Source of the DNA: Achromobacter piechaudii NBRC 102461
GTDB lineage: Bacteria > Pseudomonadota > Gammaproteobacteria > Burkholderiales > Burkholderiaceae_B
Assembly (NCBI RefSeq): GCF_001571245.1
Contig: NZ_BCTK01000006.1
Coordinates: 1,170,548 to 1,234,547, forward strand
DNA length: 64,000 nucleotides
Reading direction: 5' to 3'
Below are positions 16,934-25,256 of this stretch, in pieces. Below the pieces are notes generated by a model. It was not told where the DNA came from, searched no databases, and saw nothing but the letters and a program-made list of their open reading frames with translations. Numbering within the stretch: the first letter of the stretch is position 1; every line of letters starts with the position of its first letter. The translations under genes were made by a program, and so were the position numbers.

Positions 16934-17671
16934 TTACAGCATCTTGACGGCGCGCCCGATGAATTGAATCGGGCCCGTCGGCTTGCCGATGGGCGAGCCG
17001 GTCTTGGGTTCAAGCGTCAGCTCGAATAGCTGGTTCGGTTCCAGCGGCGGCAGCTTGTCCAGCGGGATGACGACCGGTTCGCCGGGCTTGACCAGGCCCA
17101 GGGACACCGGCCCCGCCCAGCCATCGGCCTTGGTCCAGAATTCCAGCGCCCGATCTGCCGGCACCTGCGTCGCGGCCAGCGGCACCAGCTGCACGGCGTT
17201 CTGGCCGGCCTGCGCCTGCACTACCCAGCCCGGCGCCTGCGATTGCGGCGCCACCAGCACCACCACGTATTGCGGGCTGGTGGGCGTGGGCGCGGGACGC
17301 AATGCCAGCGTGCTGCCCAATATCAGCACGGCCGCCATGCCGCCCACGGCAATGCTGCGCCAGAAGAACAGGCTTTCCCACAAGCCCGGGGCGCGGCTGA
17401 CTGTCGGGCGTGCCGACGCAGTATTTTTTGCGTGTGCGGCGTCCAGGGTATTGGCGATGCGCGGCCAAAGACTGGTGGACGGTTCCACCGGCTCGGATAA
17501 GTTCGTCAATGGCAGCAGGCGGGCTTCCCAGCGGGCCACGGCCGCGCGCAGGGCGGCGTCGTGTGTCATGCGCGTGGCCACAGCGCGGCGCTCGCTGGCG
17601 GGCAAGGTGCCCAGCACATATTCGCCGGCCAGCTCGTCGATGTCGTCGTGGGCGTTTTGCGGCGCGGTCAT
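16934..17671 (-). CDS. Membrane anti-sigma factor, RskA type (cassette 1)
   Basis: 245 aa from ATG 17671, overlapping the sigma gene stop by 4 bp (ATGA), which signals translational coupling. The N-terminal cytosolic zinc-less anti-sigma domain starts DIDELAGEYVLGTLPASER. One membrane helix lies at about residues 103-123 (IAVGGMAAVLILGSTLAL). The periplasmic RskA C-terminal domain ends LTLEPKTGSPIGKPTGPIQFIG. It should sequester the sigma factor until a surface signal triggers proteolysis. Confidence 0.88.
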   Translation of the reverse strand: MTAPQNAHDDIDELAGEYVLGTLPASERRAVATRMTHDAALRAAVARWEARLLPLTNLSEPVEPSTSLWPRIANTLDAAHAKNTASARPTVSRAPGLWESLFFWRSIAVGGMAAVLILGSTLALRPAPTPTSPQYVVVLVAPQSQAPGWVVQAQAGQNAVQLVPLAATQVPADRALEFWTKADGWAGPVSLGLVKPGEPVVIPLDKLPPLEPNQLFELTLEPKTGSPIGKPTGPIQFIGRAVKML

Positions 17672-18237
17672 GCCAGGCACTCCCGCAGGGCTTGCAGGCT
17701 GCGCTTGATCCACGCTTTGACGGTGCCCAGCGGCGCGCCCAGGCGTTGGGCGATCTCGCTGTGCGTCAGTCCTTCGACATAGGCGTGCAGCACGCAATTG
17801 CGGCGCACGGGTTCCAGTTCTTCCAGGCAGGGGGCCATGCGGCCCGCGCTGGCGCGCCAGTCGAAGGCGTCGCGGGTGTCGTGCCATTCGTCGATGGCCT
17901 GGCGCGCGTCGAGCGCGGCGGCGGTGTCGTCGTCCACCTCGGTTTCCCGGGCGGTGTCGCGCAGCGCGTTCAGCGCCAGGTTGCGGGTGATGCTGTAGAC
18001 CCAGCCGCGCGCTGAACCGCGCGAGGCGTCGAAGGCGCCGGCCTGGTTCCAGATCTTGACGAACGCATCGTGCACGATGTCCTCCGCCCAAGCGCGGTCG
18101 CGCAGGAGTCGTTGTGCCACACCTAGCAGGCGCGGGCCTTCTTGCCGATACAGGGCTTCAAGCGCGGGCCGGCGACCGGCGGCGCATTCCTGCAGGGCGG
18201 CTTCGTAATCGAAATCCGGGTCGAGACGGTTCGGCAT
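17668..18237 (-). CDS. ECF RNA polymerase sigma factor (cassette 1)
   Basis: 189 aa from ATG 18237. Region 2 is RLLRDRAWAEDIVHDAFVKIWNQ with the -10 recognition segment GWVYSITRNLALNALRD. Region 4 is LTHSEIAQRLGAPLGTVKAWIKRSLQALREC. It closely parallels the second ECF cassette 9 kb away. The DUF3455 lipoprotein gene lies 120 bp upstream and has a GCATCCAATC-N13-GTA promoter motif that one or both sigma factors may read. No ribosome site is obvious; ATG 18303 is an alternative. Confidence 0.9.
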   Translation of the reverse strand: MPNRLDPDFDYEAALQECAAGRRPALEALYRQEGPRLLGVAQRLLRDRAWAEDIVHDAFVKIWNQAGAFDASRGSARGWVYSITRNLALNALRDTARETEVDDDTAAALDARQAIDEWHDTRDAFDWRASAGRMAPCLEELEPVRRNCVLHAYVEGLTHSEIAQRLGAPLGTVKAWIKRSLQALRECLA

Positions 18238-18356
18238 GCGAGAGCGGGGGCGGGAAGAGGGCAGGCGCGCGGGCCAGGCCCGCGCGGTAGAAAGTGGTGC
18301 CATCTTACCGGAGTCCCCGACGTGGGCCCATCGAAAACGCGACGGGCCCAGGGCGA

Positions 18357-18920
18357 TCAGTTCGCCTTGTAGAAGATGTAGTCGGCCTGGTATTGCACCT
18401 GGGTCTTTTGCCCCAGCGTGGCGGTGGTGCAGGGCGTCTTGGGCGCCACGCCGCCCTTCAGGGCGACGCGCTGGATGTAGGTCACGCCCGTCAATGCGCC
18501 CGCGCCCATCGCCGGGTTGGCCTTGACCAGCTGGTAGGGCAGGTTGCCATCGCCCGCCGGCGCTACGGCCACTTGCGTGCCCGTCAGCTTGGAACCGTCC
18601 ATGGCTTCCCAGGTGGCGGGCGGGCCGTAGTACGTGCCCACCTGCTTGCCCTTGCGGTCATTGAGGACGGCCTTGGGACCGGCGAAGACCCATTCGGCCT
18701 GGCCCATCGTGTCGGCCTTGGCGCGGCATTCGTAGGTGATCTCGCCCACGCCCACGGTTTCCCAGGCCACCTTGTTGCCGGCCGGAGCCTGGACGCTGGC
18801 GGGCAGGCTGGCTTGCGAATAGGCCATGGATTTGGAACTCATCGAGCCGCAGGCGGCAAGCAGCGACACGGCGAACAGGGCGGCAACGGTGGGGGTGCGG
18901 TGCGAACGTTGGGTCTTCAT
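18357..18920 (-). CDS. DUF3455 lipoprotein
   Basis: 187 aa. Residues 1-24 form a lipoprotein signal with lipobox L-L-A-A-C24-G. The mature domain, with AWETVGVGEITYECRAKADTMGQAEWVFAGP and TYYGPPATWEAMDGSKLTG, is the DUF3455 fold, found in bacteria and fungal spore-wall proteins without a known activity. It lies directly upstream of the sigma gene in the same direction. Its promoter carries the shared ECF motif at 18985-19010, so it is a probable target of the sigma factor and possibly the envelope component it responds to. Confidence 0.87.
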   Translation of the reverse strand: MKTQRSHRTPTVAALFAVSLLAACGSMSSKSMAYSQASLPASVQAPAGNKVAWETVGVGEITYECRAKADTMGQAEWVFAGPKAVLNDRKGKQVGTYYGPPATWEAMDGSKLTGTQVAVAPAGDGNLPYQLVKANPAMGAGALTGVTYIQRVALKGGVAPKTPCTTATLGQKTQVQYQADYIFYKAN

Positions 18921-18984
18921 GAGCGGTCTCCAGCAACGTGAAAGGTCTGAGAACGACGCGCACGATGCGCGCCGGTACAGGTAC

Positions 18985-19010
18985 TACACGCGAGAGGCCG
19001 GATTGGATGC
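18985..19010 (-). promoter_or_regulatory. Putative ECF promoter GCATCCAATC-N13-GTA (DUF3455 gene)
   Basis: On the minus strand, GCATCCAATC (19010-19001) is followed after 13 nt by GTA (18987-18985), about 65 bp before the ATG at 18920. The identical ten bases with identical spacing occur before the fasciclin gene (25865-25840). GCATCC resembles the CCATCC -35 element known for mycobacterial SigK, which also drives fasciclin-domain proteins. Confidence 0.6.
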
Positions 19011-19061
19011 AGGCCGGATGCAAAAATATTTGCTCCGGCCTGATCGGGCGATACGTGATGC

Positions 19062-19688
19062 TTACTTGGCGGCGCGGTTGGACGAGTACGACGCCATCAG
19101 GTTGCGGTAGTCGGGGATGTGGTTGGCGAACAGCGTGCCCAGGCCTTCCACGTCGTTGCGCCAGTCGCGGTGCAATTCGCAGGCCACGCCGAACCACGAC
19201 ATCAATTGCGCGCCGGCTTGCTCCATGCGGCTCCAGGCGGCGTTGCGGGTGACTTCGTTGAAGGTGCCCGACGCATCGGTCACTACGAATACGTCAAAGC
19301 CTTCTTCCAGCGCCGACAGGGCGGGGAAGGCGACGCACACTTCGGTGACCACGCCGGCGATGATCAACTGCTTCTTGCCGGTGGCCTTGACGGCCTTCAC
19401 GAAGTCTTCGTTGTCCCAGGCGTTGATGTTGCCGGGGCGGGCGATGTAGGGGGCAGTTGGGAACTTGTCTTTCAGTTCCTGGACCAGCGGGCCGTTGGGG
19501 CCGTTCTCGAAGCTGGTGGTCAGGATGGTGGGCAGCTTGAAGTATTCAGCCAGGTCAGCCAGGGCCAGCACGTTGTTCTTGAATTGGTCCGGTTGGAAAT
19601 CGCGCACCAGGGAAAGCAGGCCGGCCTGGTGGTCCACCAGCAGGACGGCGGCTTCGTTCTTGTCCAGTTTCACGTAGGGCTTCGTCAT
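19062..19688 (-). CDS. ycaC: Isochorismatase-family cysteine hydrolase (YcaC-like)
   Basis: 208 aa, the usual YcaC length. AVLLVDHQAGLLSLVRDF carries the catalytic Asp, a lysine sits in the central strands, and the nucleophilic Cys is in IIAGVVTEVCVAFPALSALEEGFDVFVVTDASGTF. YcaC proteins are octameric hydrolases of unknown natural substrate. The LysR gene upstream in the same direction (118 bp away) may control it. Confidence 0.88.
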   Translation of the reverse strand: MTKPYVKLDKNEAAVLLVDHQAGLLSLVRDFQPDQFKNNVLALADLAEYFKLPTILTTSFENGPNGPLVQELKDKFPTAPYIARPGNINAWDNEDFVKAVKATGKKQLIIAGVVTEVCVAFPALSALEEGFDVFVVTDASGTFNEVTRNAAWSRMEQAGAQLMSWFGVACELHRDWRNDVEGLGTLFANHIPDYRNLMASYSSNRAAK

Positions 19689-19806
19689 GGTTTTGCTCCG
19701 TTATGTCTTCAGGTTTTGGTGCGCGGTGTTGCGCGGTGAGTGCATGAACAGAATTCTAATTACCAACCGAATACCCCGGTAGACGGGCAAATTGCGTCTC
19801 AGCGTT

Positions 19807-20778
19807 CTATTTATCGGACGATGGTGTGGGGGCGCCCAGCCCGGGGATGCCGTGGCGCTGCTGCGTATCGCATTCGCGCTGGACGTTTTCACGATACTCC
19901 GCCGCCATGAAATCCAGCAGTTCGCGCACGGCGGGAAGTAATCCGCGCCGGGACGGAAACACGGCGTGGACAGCGCCCGGTTCCGGCACCCAGGGCGCGC
20001 CCACGGGCACCAGCGTGCCCGCGTCCAGGTCATCTCGAATCATCATCAACGGCAGCGCGGCCACGCCCACCCCGCGCAAAGTGGCTTGCTTGAGCGCCAG
20101 CATGTCGTCGGTTACGAGGCGAGGGGTGAAGGGAACGTTCTGGCGCGCGCCGTTCGGCCCGTCCAGCCGCCACTGGCATTCGCGCTGCTCGGTGCCCAGC
20201 GCCAGCGTGGGCAGTTGGGCGTAGCGTTCGACTTCGGCGTCGGCAGGCAGCGTGCGGGCCAGGGCGGGGCTGGCGACCAGGCTCTGGCAGCTCATGCCCA
20301 GGTGCTTCATGACCAGATCGCTGCTTTCCAGCGGGCCGAAGCGCACGCGCACGGCCAGGTCGAAGCCCTCGCGCAGCACGTCCACCGAGCGCGAAAAACT
20401 CTTCAAGACCACGTTGACCTTGGGGCACCTTTCCATGAACCGCGCCACCACGTCGCCCAGGAAGTAATAGATCAGCGCGGGCGGCGCGCTCATGCGGATC
20501 GTGCCCTGGGGCTCGGCATGGGTGCGGTCGATGACGTCCTGGGCTGCGTCGGCGCCAGCCAGCATCGACAGGCACTGGTCGAAATACTCCTGGCCCAGTT
20601 CGGTCACGGCGAAGGTGCGCGTGGAACGCTGGATGAGGCGCACGTTCAGCCGTTCTTCCAGCAGGGCGATGCGGCGGCTGAGACGTGACTTGGGTATGTC
20701 CAGCGCGCGGCCGGCGGGCGCGAAGCCGCCGTTCCTGACCACCTGGACAAAGTAGTAGAGATCGTTCAAATCATGCAT
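19807..20778 (-). CDS. LysR-family regulator
   Basis: 323 aa. The N-terminal winged helix MHDLNDLYYFVQVVRNGGFAPAGRALDIPKSRLSRRIALLEERLNVRL belongs to the AaeR/CrgA-like LysR branch, followed by RSTRTFAVTELGQEY. It lies upstream of the YcaC-like gene in the same orientation, so it may form an operon with it rather than use a divergent promoter. Upstream is an array of 15-bp tandem repeats (20886-20960). Confidence 0.9.
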   Translation of the reverse strand: MHDLNDLYYFVQVVRNGGFAPAGRALDIPKSRLSRRIALLEERLNVRLIQRSTRTFAVTELGQEYFDQCLSMLAGADAAQDVIDRTHAEPQGTIRMSAPPALIYYFLGDVVARFMERCPKVNVVLKSFSRSVDVLREGFDLAVRVRFGPLESSDLVMKHLGMSCQSLVASPALARTLPADAEVERYAQLPTLALGTEQRECQWRLDGPNGARQNVPFTPRLVTDDMLALKQATLRGVGVAALPLMMIRDDLDAGTLVPVGAPWVPEPGAVHAVFPSRRGLLPAVRELLDFMAAEYRENVQRECDTQQRHGIPGLGAPTPSSDK

Positions 20779-20885
20779 GGCCGTTTCCGCTGTTTCCGAG
20801 TTCCAAACGCAGCGGCGAGGATATAACGGCGCGGCGGCTTGTGGTCCGGATCAGCGTGGAGCGGTGGCTCATGGTGCGGGCTAGC

Positions 20886-20960
20886 GCGGCCCGGCCTGAC
20901 GCGGCCCGGCCTGACGCGGCCCGGCCTGACGCGGCCCGGCCTGACGCGGCCCGGCCTGAC
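20886..20960. repeat. Five perfect 15-bp tandem repeats (GCGGCCCGGCCTGAC)
   Basis: Five identical units run from 20886 to 20960, followed by one degenerate unit (GTGGCCCGGCCCATC). They fill the 267-bp gap between the LysR gene (ATG 20778) and the end of the AraC gene (21046). Copy number in such arrays usually varies by slippage, and this one lies in the LysR promoter region. Confidence 0.85.
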
Positions 20961-21045
20961 GTGGCCCGGCCCATCGGAAGCAATCACGGCGTGAAAAGTC
21001 AGGGGCAGCAGAGGGCGCTTGCCCTGCATGCCTGTTCCCCGCAAA

Positions 21046-22011
21046 TCAGGCGTGCGCGCCCACCGATTCTTCTTTCCAGCGCTGCTTGTCGCGCAGCGGC
21101 GGGGTGCCGAACAGTCGGCTGTATTCGCGGCTGAATTGCGACGAACTTTCGTAGCCCACGGCGTGCGCCGCCAACGCCACGCCGGCGTCATCGCTCAACA
21201 TCAGCCGGCGCGCTTCCTGCAAGCGCAGGTGCTTCTGGTATTGCAGCGGGCTCATGGCGGTGGCCTGCTTGAAATGGTGGTGCAGGGACGACACGCTCAT
21301 GTGCACGTCGCGCGCAATTTCTTCCACGCGCAGCGGCTGGGCGTAGTTGTCGCGCAGGATGCGGATGGCCTTGGCCACCCGATTCAGCTGGCTGTCTTGC
21401 AACACGGTCTGGCGCAGCACCACGCCCTGGCCGTTCATCAGCAGCCGGTACAGCAGTTCGCGCTTGACCATCGGCGCCAGGATGGGAATGTCGCGCGGGC
21501 TGTCCAACAAGCGCAGCAGGCGCAGCACCACGTCCAGCAACGAGCCGCCCAGCGGATTGACGCACAGCGCGCGCGAGGCTTCGGCGGGCACCAGTGGCGG
21601 CAGATTTTCGTCGCTGATGAGTTCGGCGATTTCCTCGGGGTTCAGGTCAAGCCGCAAGCCCAGGTAGGGCAGCGTGGGGCTGGCCACCGACACCTTGGCG
21701 ACGACCGGCAGGTCCACCGACGAGATCAGGTAGTGGAAGGGGTCGTACTCGAAGCTTTCGTCCCCAATCAGCAGGCGCTTGGAGCCCTGCGCAATGACCG
21801 CCAGCGCAGCCTTTTGCAGGCTGGGCTTGGCGCCGGTCGGTTGCGACAGCCGGTGCAGGTACAGGCCCTCGATGGGCGTGTCGAGCGACCCCTCCAGGTT
21901 TCCCGTCATGCGATCCAGCGTGCACAAGAGTTCGTGGCGTGCGGGTTCATAGGCCGCGTCCACGACGGTGGTGTTGACGATAGCGTCTGATCGCACGGTA
22001 GTAATAGGCAT
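21046..22011 (-). CDS. AraC-family regulator with AraC_N (cupin) domain
   Basis: 321 aa from ATG 22011 with GGAG five bases upstream. The N-terminal AraC_N-type sensor (residues ~30-190) contains YDPFHYLISSVDLPVVAKVS. The C-terminal double helix-turn-helix is AKAIRILRDNYAQPLRVEEIARDVHMSVSSLHHHFKQATAMSPLQYQKHLRLQEARRLM. It is divergent from an aldo-keto reductase 315 bp away, a common regulator/target pair, with a 32-bp inverted repeat between them. Confidence 0.9.
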   Translation of the reverse strand: MPITTVRSDAIVNTTVVDAAYEPARHELLCTLDRMTGNLEGSLDTPIEGLYLHRLSQPTGAKPSLQKAALAVIAQGSKRLLIGDESFEYDPFHYLISSVDLPVVAKVSVASPTLPYLGLRLDLNPEEIAELISDENLPPLVPAEASRALCVNPLGGSLLDVVLRLLRLLDSPRDIPILAPMVKRELLYRLLMNGQGVVLRQTVLQDSQLNRVAKAIRILRDNYAQPLRVEEIARDVHMSVSSLHHHFKQATAMSPLQYQKHLRLQEARRLMLSDDAGVALAAHAVGYESSSQFSREYSRLFGTPPLRDKQRWKEESVGAHA

Positions 22012-22143
22012 GGGGGCTCCGGTAGGCGTCGACGTCGGAGCAGGGCCGGCGGCGTCGCGGAGAATAAGGCGAGCTCCAGTGTATGCGTGGTCTGCACGCA
22101 CTGCACAGCGGCAGGATTTGGTGTGGAGAAATGGGCAAAAAGT

Positions 22144-22175
22144 TTGGAGGATCGGGCGCGTGCCCAATCCTCCAA
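22144..22175. promoter_or_regulatory. 32-bp inverted repeat in the AraC/aldo-keto reductase gap
   Basis: TTGGAGGAT (22144-22152) pairs perfectly with ATCCTCCAA (22167-22175), with inner GGGC/GCCC arms and a four-base centre. It is placed almost midway in the 315-bp divergent gap, 133 bp from the AraC start and 152 bp from the reductase start. It could be an operator for a dimer or a structured leader for the reductase mRNA. The rest of 22012-22326 shows no gene. Confidence 0.55.
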
Positions 22176-22326
22176 CGCGCTTGCCAGAGAATCAGGCAAA
22201 AAAAGGGCAGGATCAAGCAGCGCGCTGCGGCGTGCGCGGACGCATACTGTTTGCACCCCGGCAGTTGGCGTCCGGCGTCCCATCCCGGGGCGCCAGGGGC
22301 GGCCGCGCCGCAGAAGGAGCACCATC

Positions 22327-23373
22327 ATGCGATACAAGAAATTCGGCAGCACCGGCCTTTTCGTTTCCGAACTTTGCCTGGGCACCATGACCTTCGGCGG
22401 CGAAGGCGAACTCTGGAGCAAGATCGGCAACCTTCAGCAAGAAGATGCCAACCGCCTGGTCGGGCGGGCGCTGGAAGCAGGCGTCAACTTCATCGACACC
22501 GCCGACGTCTATTCCGAGGGCCGCTCGGAAATCATCACGGGCCAGGCGCTACGTGACTTGAAGGTGGCGCGAGACGATGTGGTGATCGCCACCAAGGTGT
22601 TCGGGCAGACCGGCGCGGGCGTGAATGCGCGCGGCAACTCGCGCGTGCACATCCTGGATGGCGTGAAGAAAAGCCTGTCGCGCCTTCAGCTGGATCACAT
22701 CGACGTCTATCAGATCCACGGCTTCGACCCGGCCACGCCCATCGAAGAAACCCTGCGCGCGCTGGACACCCTGGTCCAGCACGGCCATGTGCGCTATGTG
22801 GGCGTGTCCAACTGGGCCGCCTGGCAAATCATGAAGGCGCTGGGCATTGCCGAGCGCCTGGGGCTGGCGCGCTTCGAATCGCTGCAGGCGTACTACACGA
22901 TTGCCGGGCGCGACCTGGAGCGCGAGCTGGTGCCCATGTTGCAAAGCGAAGGCGTGGGCCTGATGGTGTGGAGTCCGCTGGCAGGCGGCCTGCTCAGTGG
23001 CAAGTACAGCCGCGATGGTTCCGCCGAGGCCGGCAGCCGCCGCGCTGCCTTCGATTTCCCGCCGGTGGACCGCGACCGCGCCTACGACAGCATCGACGCG
23101 CTCAAGTCGGTGGCCGATGCGCACGGCGTCTCCGTGGCGCAAGTTGCGCTGGCCTGGCTGCTGCACCAGCCAGTGGTGACCAGCGTGATCATCGGCGCCA
23201 AACGGGTGGACCAGCTGGACGATAACCTGGCCGCTACCGGCATCAGACTGAGCCAGGATGAGCTGGCGGCGCTGGACAAGGTCAGCGCGCTGCCGCCGGA
23301 GTATCCCGGCTGGATGCACGTGCGCCAAGGCGAGTTCCGCCGCAAGCAACTGAGCGAATCGGGCGCGCTGTAA
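22327..23373 (+). CDS. Aldo/keto reductase
   Basis: 348 aa from ATG 22327 with GAAGGAG upstream. The start MRYKKFGSTGLFVSELCLGTMTFGG is typical. Catalytic Asp and Tyr lie in FIDTADVYSEGRSE, the Lys in VIATKVFG and the His in YQIHGFDP. The sequence resembles the AKR11/12-type NADPH-dependent reductases (YghZ/Tas-like branch). It probably reduces an aldehyde or alpha-keto compound, under control of the divergent AraC protein. Confidence 0.9.
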   Translation: MRYKKFGSTGLFVSELCLGTMTFGGEGELWSKIGNLQQEDANRLVGRALEAGVNFIDTADVYSEGRSEIITGQALRDLKVARDDVVIATKVFGQTGAGVNARGNSRVHILDGVKKSLSRLQLDHIDVYQIHGFDPATPIEETLRALDTLVQHGHVRYVGVSNWAAWQIMKALGIAERLGLARFESLQAYYTIAGRDLERELVPMLQSEGVGLMVWSPLAGGLLSGKYSRDGSAEAGSRRAAFDFPPVDRDRAYDSIDALKSVADAHGVSVAQVALAWLLHQPVVTSVIIGAKRVDQLDDNLAATGIRLSQDELAALDKVSALPPEYPGWMHVRQGEFRRKQLSESGAL

Positions 23374-23386
23374 GCGACGATTTGGC

Positions 23387-23432
23387 GGCGGGGGAATCTT
23401 CGGGGTCGGCTGCGCCGAAGATTCGCCCCGCC
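23387..23432. terminator. Long GC-rich hairpin after the aldo-keto reductase gene
   Basis: Arms 23387-23403 and 23415-23432 form a 17-bp stem (GGCGGGG...AATCTTCGG with CCGAAGATT...CCCCGCC) with one bulge and an 11-nt loop. There is no proper T-tract, so it is a transcript-stabilising or weak terminator structure. The remaining gap up to 23593 holds nothing further that I can support. Confidence 0.5.
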
Positions 23433-23593
23433 CGTCGCCGCTTTTCGAATCCGATTCCCGCATCGACCCGGGCCTCGATGCCCGCGCCGGCCGCTGCCGC
23501 GATTGCATGCGCCCCCTGTGCGCGGCAGCGCGCTCCCCGACTAGAATGTGTGTCGCATTGCCGTGAGCACGTTCTACGTTTGAAGGGAATCGC

Positions 23594-24364
23594 GTGGCCA
23601 TTCCGTATTTGCGTCGCTTGACGGCGGTAAGCCGTAGCCCGCAAGCCAACAGGCACCTTGCCTACTTCCTGACCTTTACCGCCGGCGCGGTCAACGCGGG
23701 CGGCTTTCTGGCCGTCCAGCAATACACCTCGCACATGTCGGGCATCGTCTCGATGATGGCCGACCACATGGCGCTGGGCGGCCTGGTGGTGGTGTTGCAA
23801 GGCTTGGCGGCGCTGCTGTCGTTTCTGGCCGGCGCGGCCAGCTCGGCATTCCTGATCAACTTCGGACGCCGTTCGCACCTGGCCAGCGAATATGCCTTGC
23901 CGCTGCTGCTTGAGGCCGTGCTGCTATTGGTCTTCGGCCTGTTGGGCGCCAACCTGGAAACGCTGCGCTGGTTCTACGTGCCGGGCACCGTGATGCTGCT
24001 CTGCTACATCATGGGCCTGCAAAACGCGATGATCACCAAGGTCTCGCGTTCCGAGATCCGCACGACGCACATTACGGGCATGGTGACCGACATCGGCATC
24101 GAGCTGGGCAAGCTGTTTTACTGGAACGTGGCCAAGAGCGATGCGCAAACCACGCCGCCCGTGCGCGCCGATCGCGGCAAGCTGATCGTCTTGAGCCTGA
24201 TGGTGACGCTGTTCTTCGTGGGGGGCGTGACCGGCGCCTATTCCTTCTTCCACTTCGGCTTCGGGTCCACCTGGCCGCTGGCGCTGGCATTGATGCTGCT
24301 GGCGGCCATCCCGATCTGGGACGACGTGCGCAGCCTGCTTCGCCGCCTCATGCCACGCGTCTGA
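23594..24364 (+). CDS. DUF1275 (YoaK-like) membrane protein
   Basis: 256 aa with GTG start at 23594 after GAAGGGA. About six membrane helices. The family pattern is FLTFTAGAVNAGGFLAVQQYTSHMSGIVSMMAD, then LQNAMITKVSRSEIRTTHITGMVTDIGIELGKL. Members are inner-membrane proteins of unknown transport or signalling function. The gene stands alone and is followed by a strong terminator. Confidence 0.87.
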   Translation: MAIPYLRRLTAVSRSPQANRHLAYFLTFTAGAVNAGGFLAVQQYTSHMSGIVSMMADHMALGGLVVVLQGLAALLSFLAGAASSAFLINFGRRSHLASEYALPLLLEAVLLLVFGLLGANLETLRWFYVPGTVMLLCYIMGLQNAMITKVSRSEIRTTHITGMVTDIGIELGKLFYWNVAKSDAQTTPPVRADRGKLIVLSLMVTLFFVGGVTGAYSFFHFGFGSTWPLALALMLLAAIPIWDDVRSLLRRLMPRV

Positions 24365-24365
24365 G

Positions 24366-24415
24366 CGCGCCACGCGCGTCGCCTCGGCGAGCGCGCTTGG
24401 CGCGGATTTTATTTT
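24366..24415 (+). terminator. Terminator after the DUF1275 gene
   Basis: CGCGCCA (24366-24372) pairs with TGGCGCG (24398-24404). An inner GCGCG-T-CGCC / GGCG-A-GCGC stem lies between, and GATTTTATTTT follows. It overlaps the last codons of the convergent TPR gene. Confidence 0.65.
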
Positions 24416-25125
24416 GGCAGGCTGTCCAGCGCAGACTTGGCCAGCGCGTAGTCCGGTTGCACGCGCAGCGCGTCTTCGTATGACAGCCGCGCGTCGGTCA
24501 GCCGGCCCTGGCGACGCAGCAAGTTGCCCTGGTTGGTCAGGATCAGCGCGCTGGCCGGCTGGGCGCGCACCGCTTTCTGGTAGGCCTCCAGCGCGTCGGC
24601 AGGACGGTCCATCGCATCCAGCAGCGACGCTTGCAGGTTGTAGCCGATGCTCCAGTGCGCAAAGCGCGTGGTCAGTGCCCCTGTCGTGGCCAGCGCGTTG
24701 GGCAGGTCCGACAGCTCGGCCTGCGCGCCGGCCTTGTTGACGTAGGCCCATTTGTTGTCCGGGTCCAGCTTGATGGCCTGATCGAACCAGTTTTGCGCAC
24801 CGGTCAGGTCACCCTGCTGCGCGCGAAGTTTGCCCAGGAACATCCTGACGTCCGCGTTACGCGGATCTTGCGTGGCCATTTCCTGGGCCACGCGCTGCGC
24901 CTGCTGCCGGTCACCCGCTTTCAGTGCATCCGATATCTGCTCGTTCAAGGCTTGCAGCGCAGGCGGCAGTCGTTGGATGCGTTCGCGCAGCGCCTCGTTG
25001 TCGGCCTTCAATTCCGCCTGATATGCATAGTCCAGCTGCGCGGCGCTTTGGGCGTGGGCGGCGGGCACGACAAGGGCGACGCTCCCAAGACAGGCAAGCA
25101 GACAGCGGCGCAGGGTTGCAAGCAT
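24409..25125 (-). CDS. Exported TPR-repeat protein
   Basis: 238 aa from ATG 25125. Residues 1-26 form a Sec signal (LACLGSVALVVPAAHAQ). Tetratricopeptide repeats cover about residues 65-235 (ADVRMFLGKLRAQQGDLTGAQNWFDQAIKLDP, AYVNKAGAQAELSDLPNAL, ALEAYQKAVRAQPASALILTNQGNLLRRQGRLTDARLSYEDALRVQPD). It is a periplasmic scaffold protein without assignable partners. It is downstream of the fasciclin gene but separated from it by a terminator. Confidence 0.85.
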   Translation of the reverse strand: MLATLRRCLLACLGSVALVVPAAHAQSAAQLDYAYQAELKADNEALRERIQRLPPALQALNEQISDALKAGDRQQAQRVAQEMATQDPRNADVRMFLGKLRAQQGDLTGAQNWFDQAIKLDPDNKWAYVNKAGAQAELSDLPNALATTGALTTRFAHWSIGYNLQASLLDAMDRPADALEAYQKAVRAQPASALILTNQGNLLRRQGRLTDARLSYEDALRVQPDYALAKSALDSLPK

Positions 25126-25189
25126 GACGGTTGGCGTTCCGATAGCGGTCAAAGACTGGGTGCCTACGATACCGGAAGCCGGCGCGCGG

Positions 25190-25225
25190 CAAAAAGCAAA
25201 AAAGCCCGACACGAGGGCCGGGCTT
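25190..25225 (-). terminator. Rho-independent terminator after the fasciclin gene
   Basis: On the minus strand AAGCCCG (25225-25219) pairs with CGGGCTT (25208-25202) around a 10-nt loop. A T-rich run (25203-25191) follows. It lies 32 bp after the fasciclin stop codon. Confidence 0.85.
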
Positions 25226-25256
25226 GGAACGATGGCCCCGCAGGGCGCGTTCCCAA

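Noticed and set aside
20771..20983. Possible repeat protein encoded by the 15-bp tandem array
   Set aside because: All frames give simple Ala/Arg/Pro/Gly repeats without a ribosome site; it is better seen as a non-coding array.
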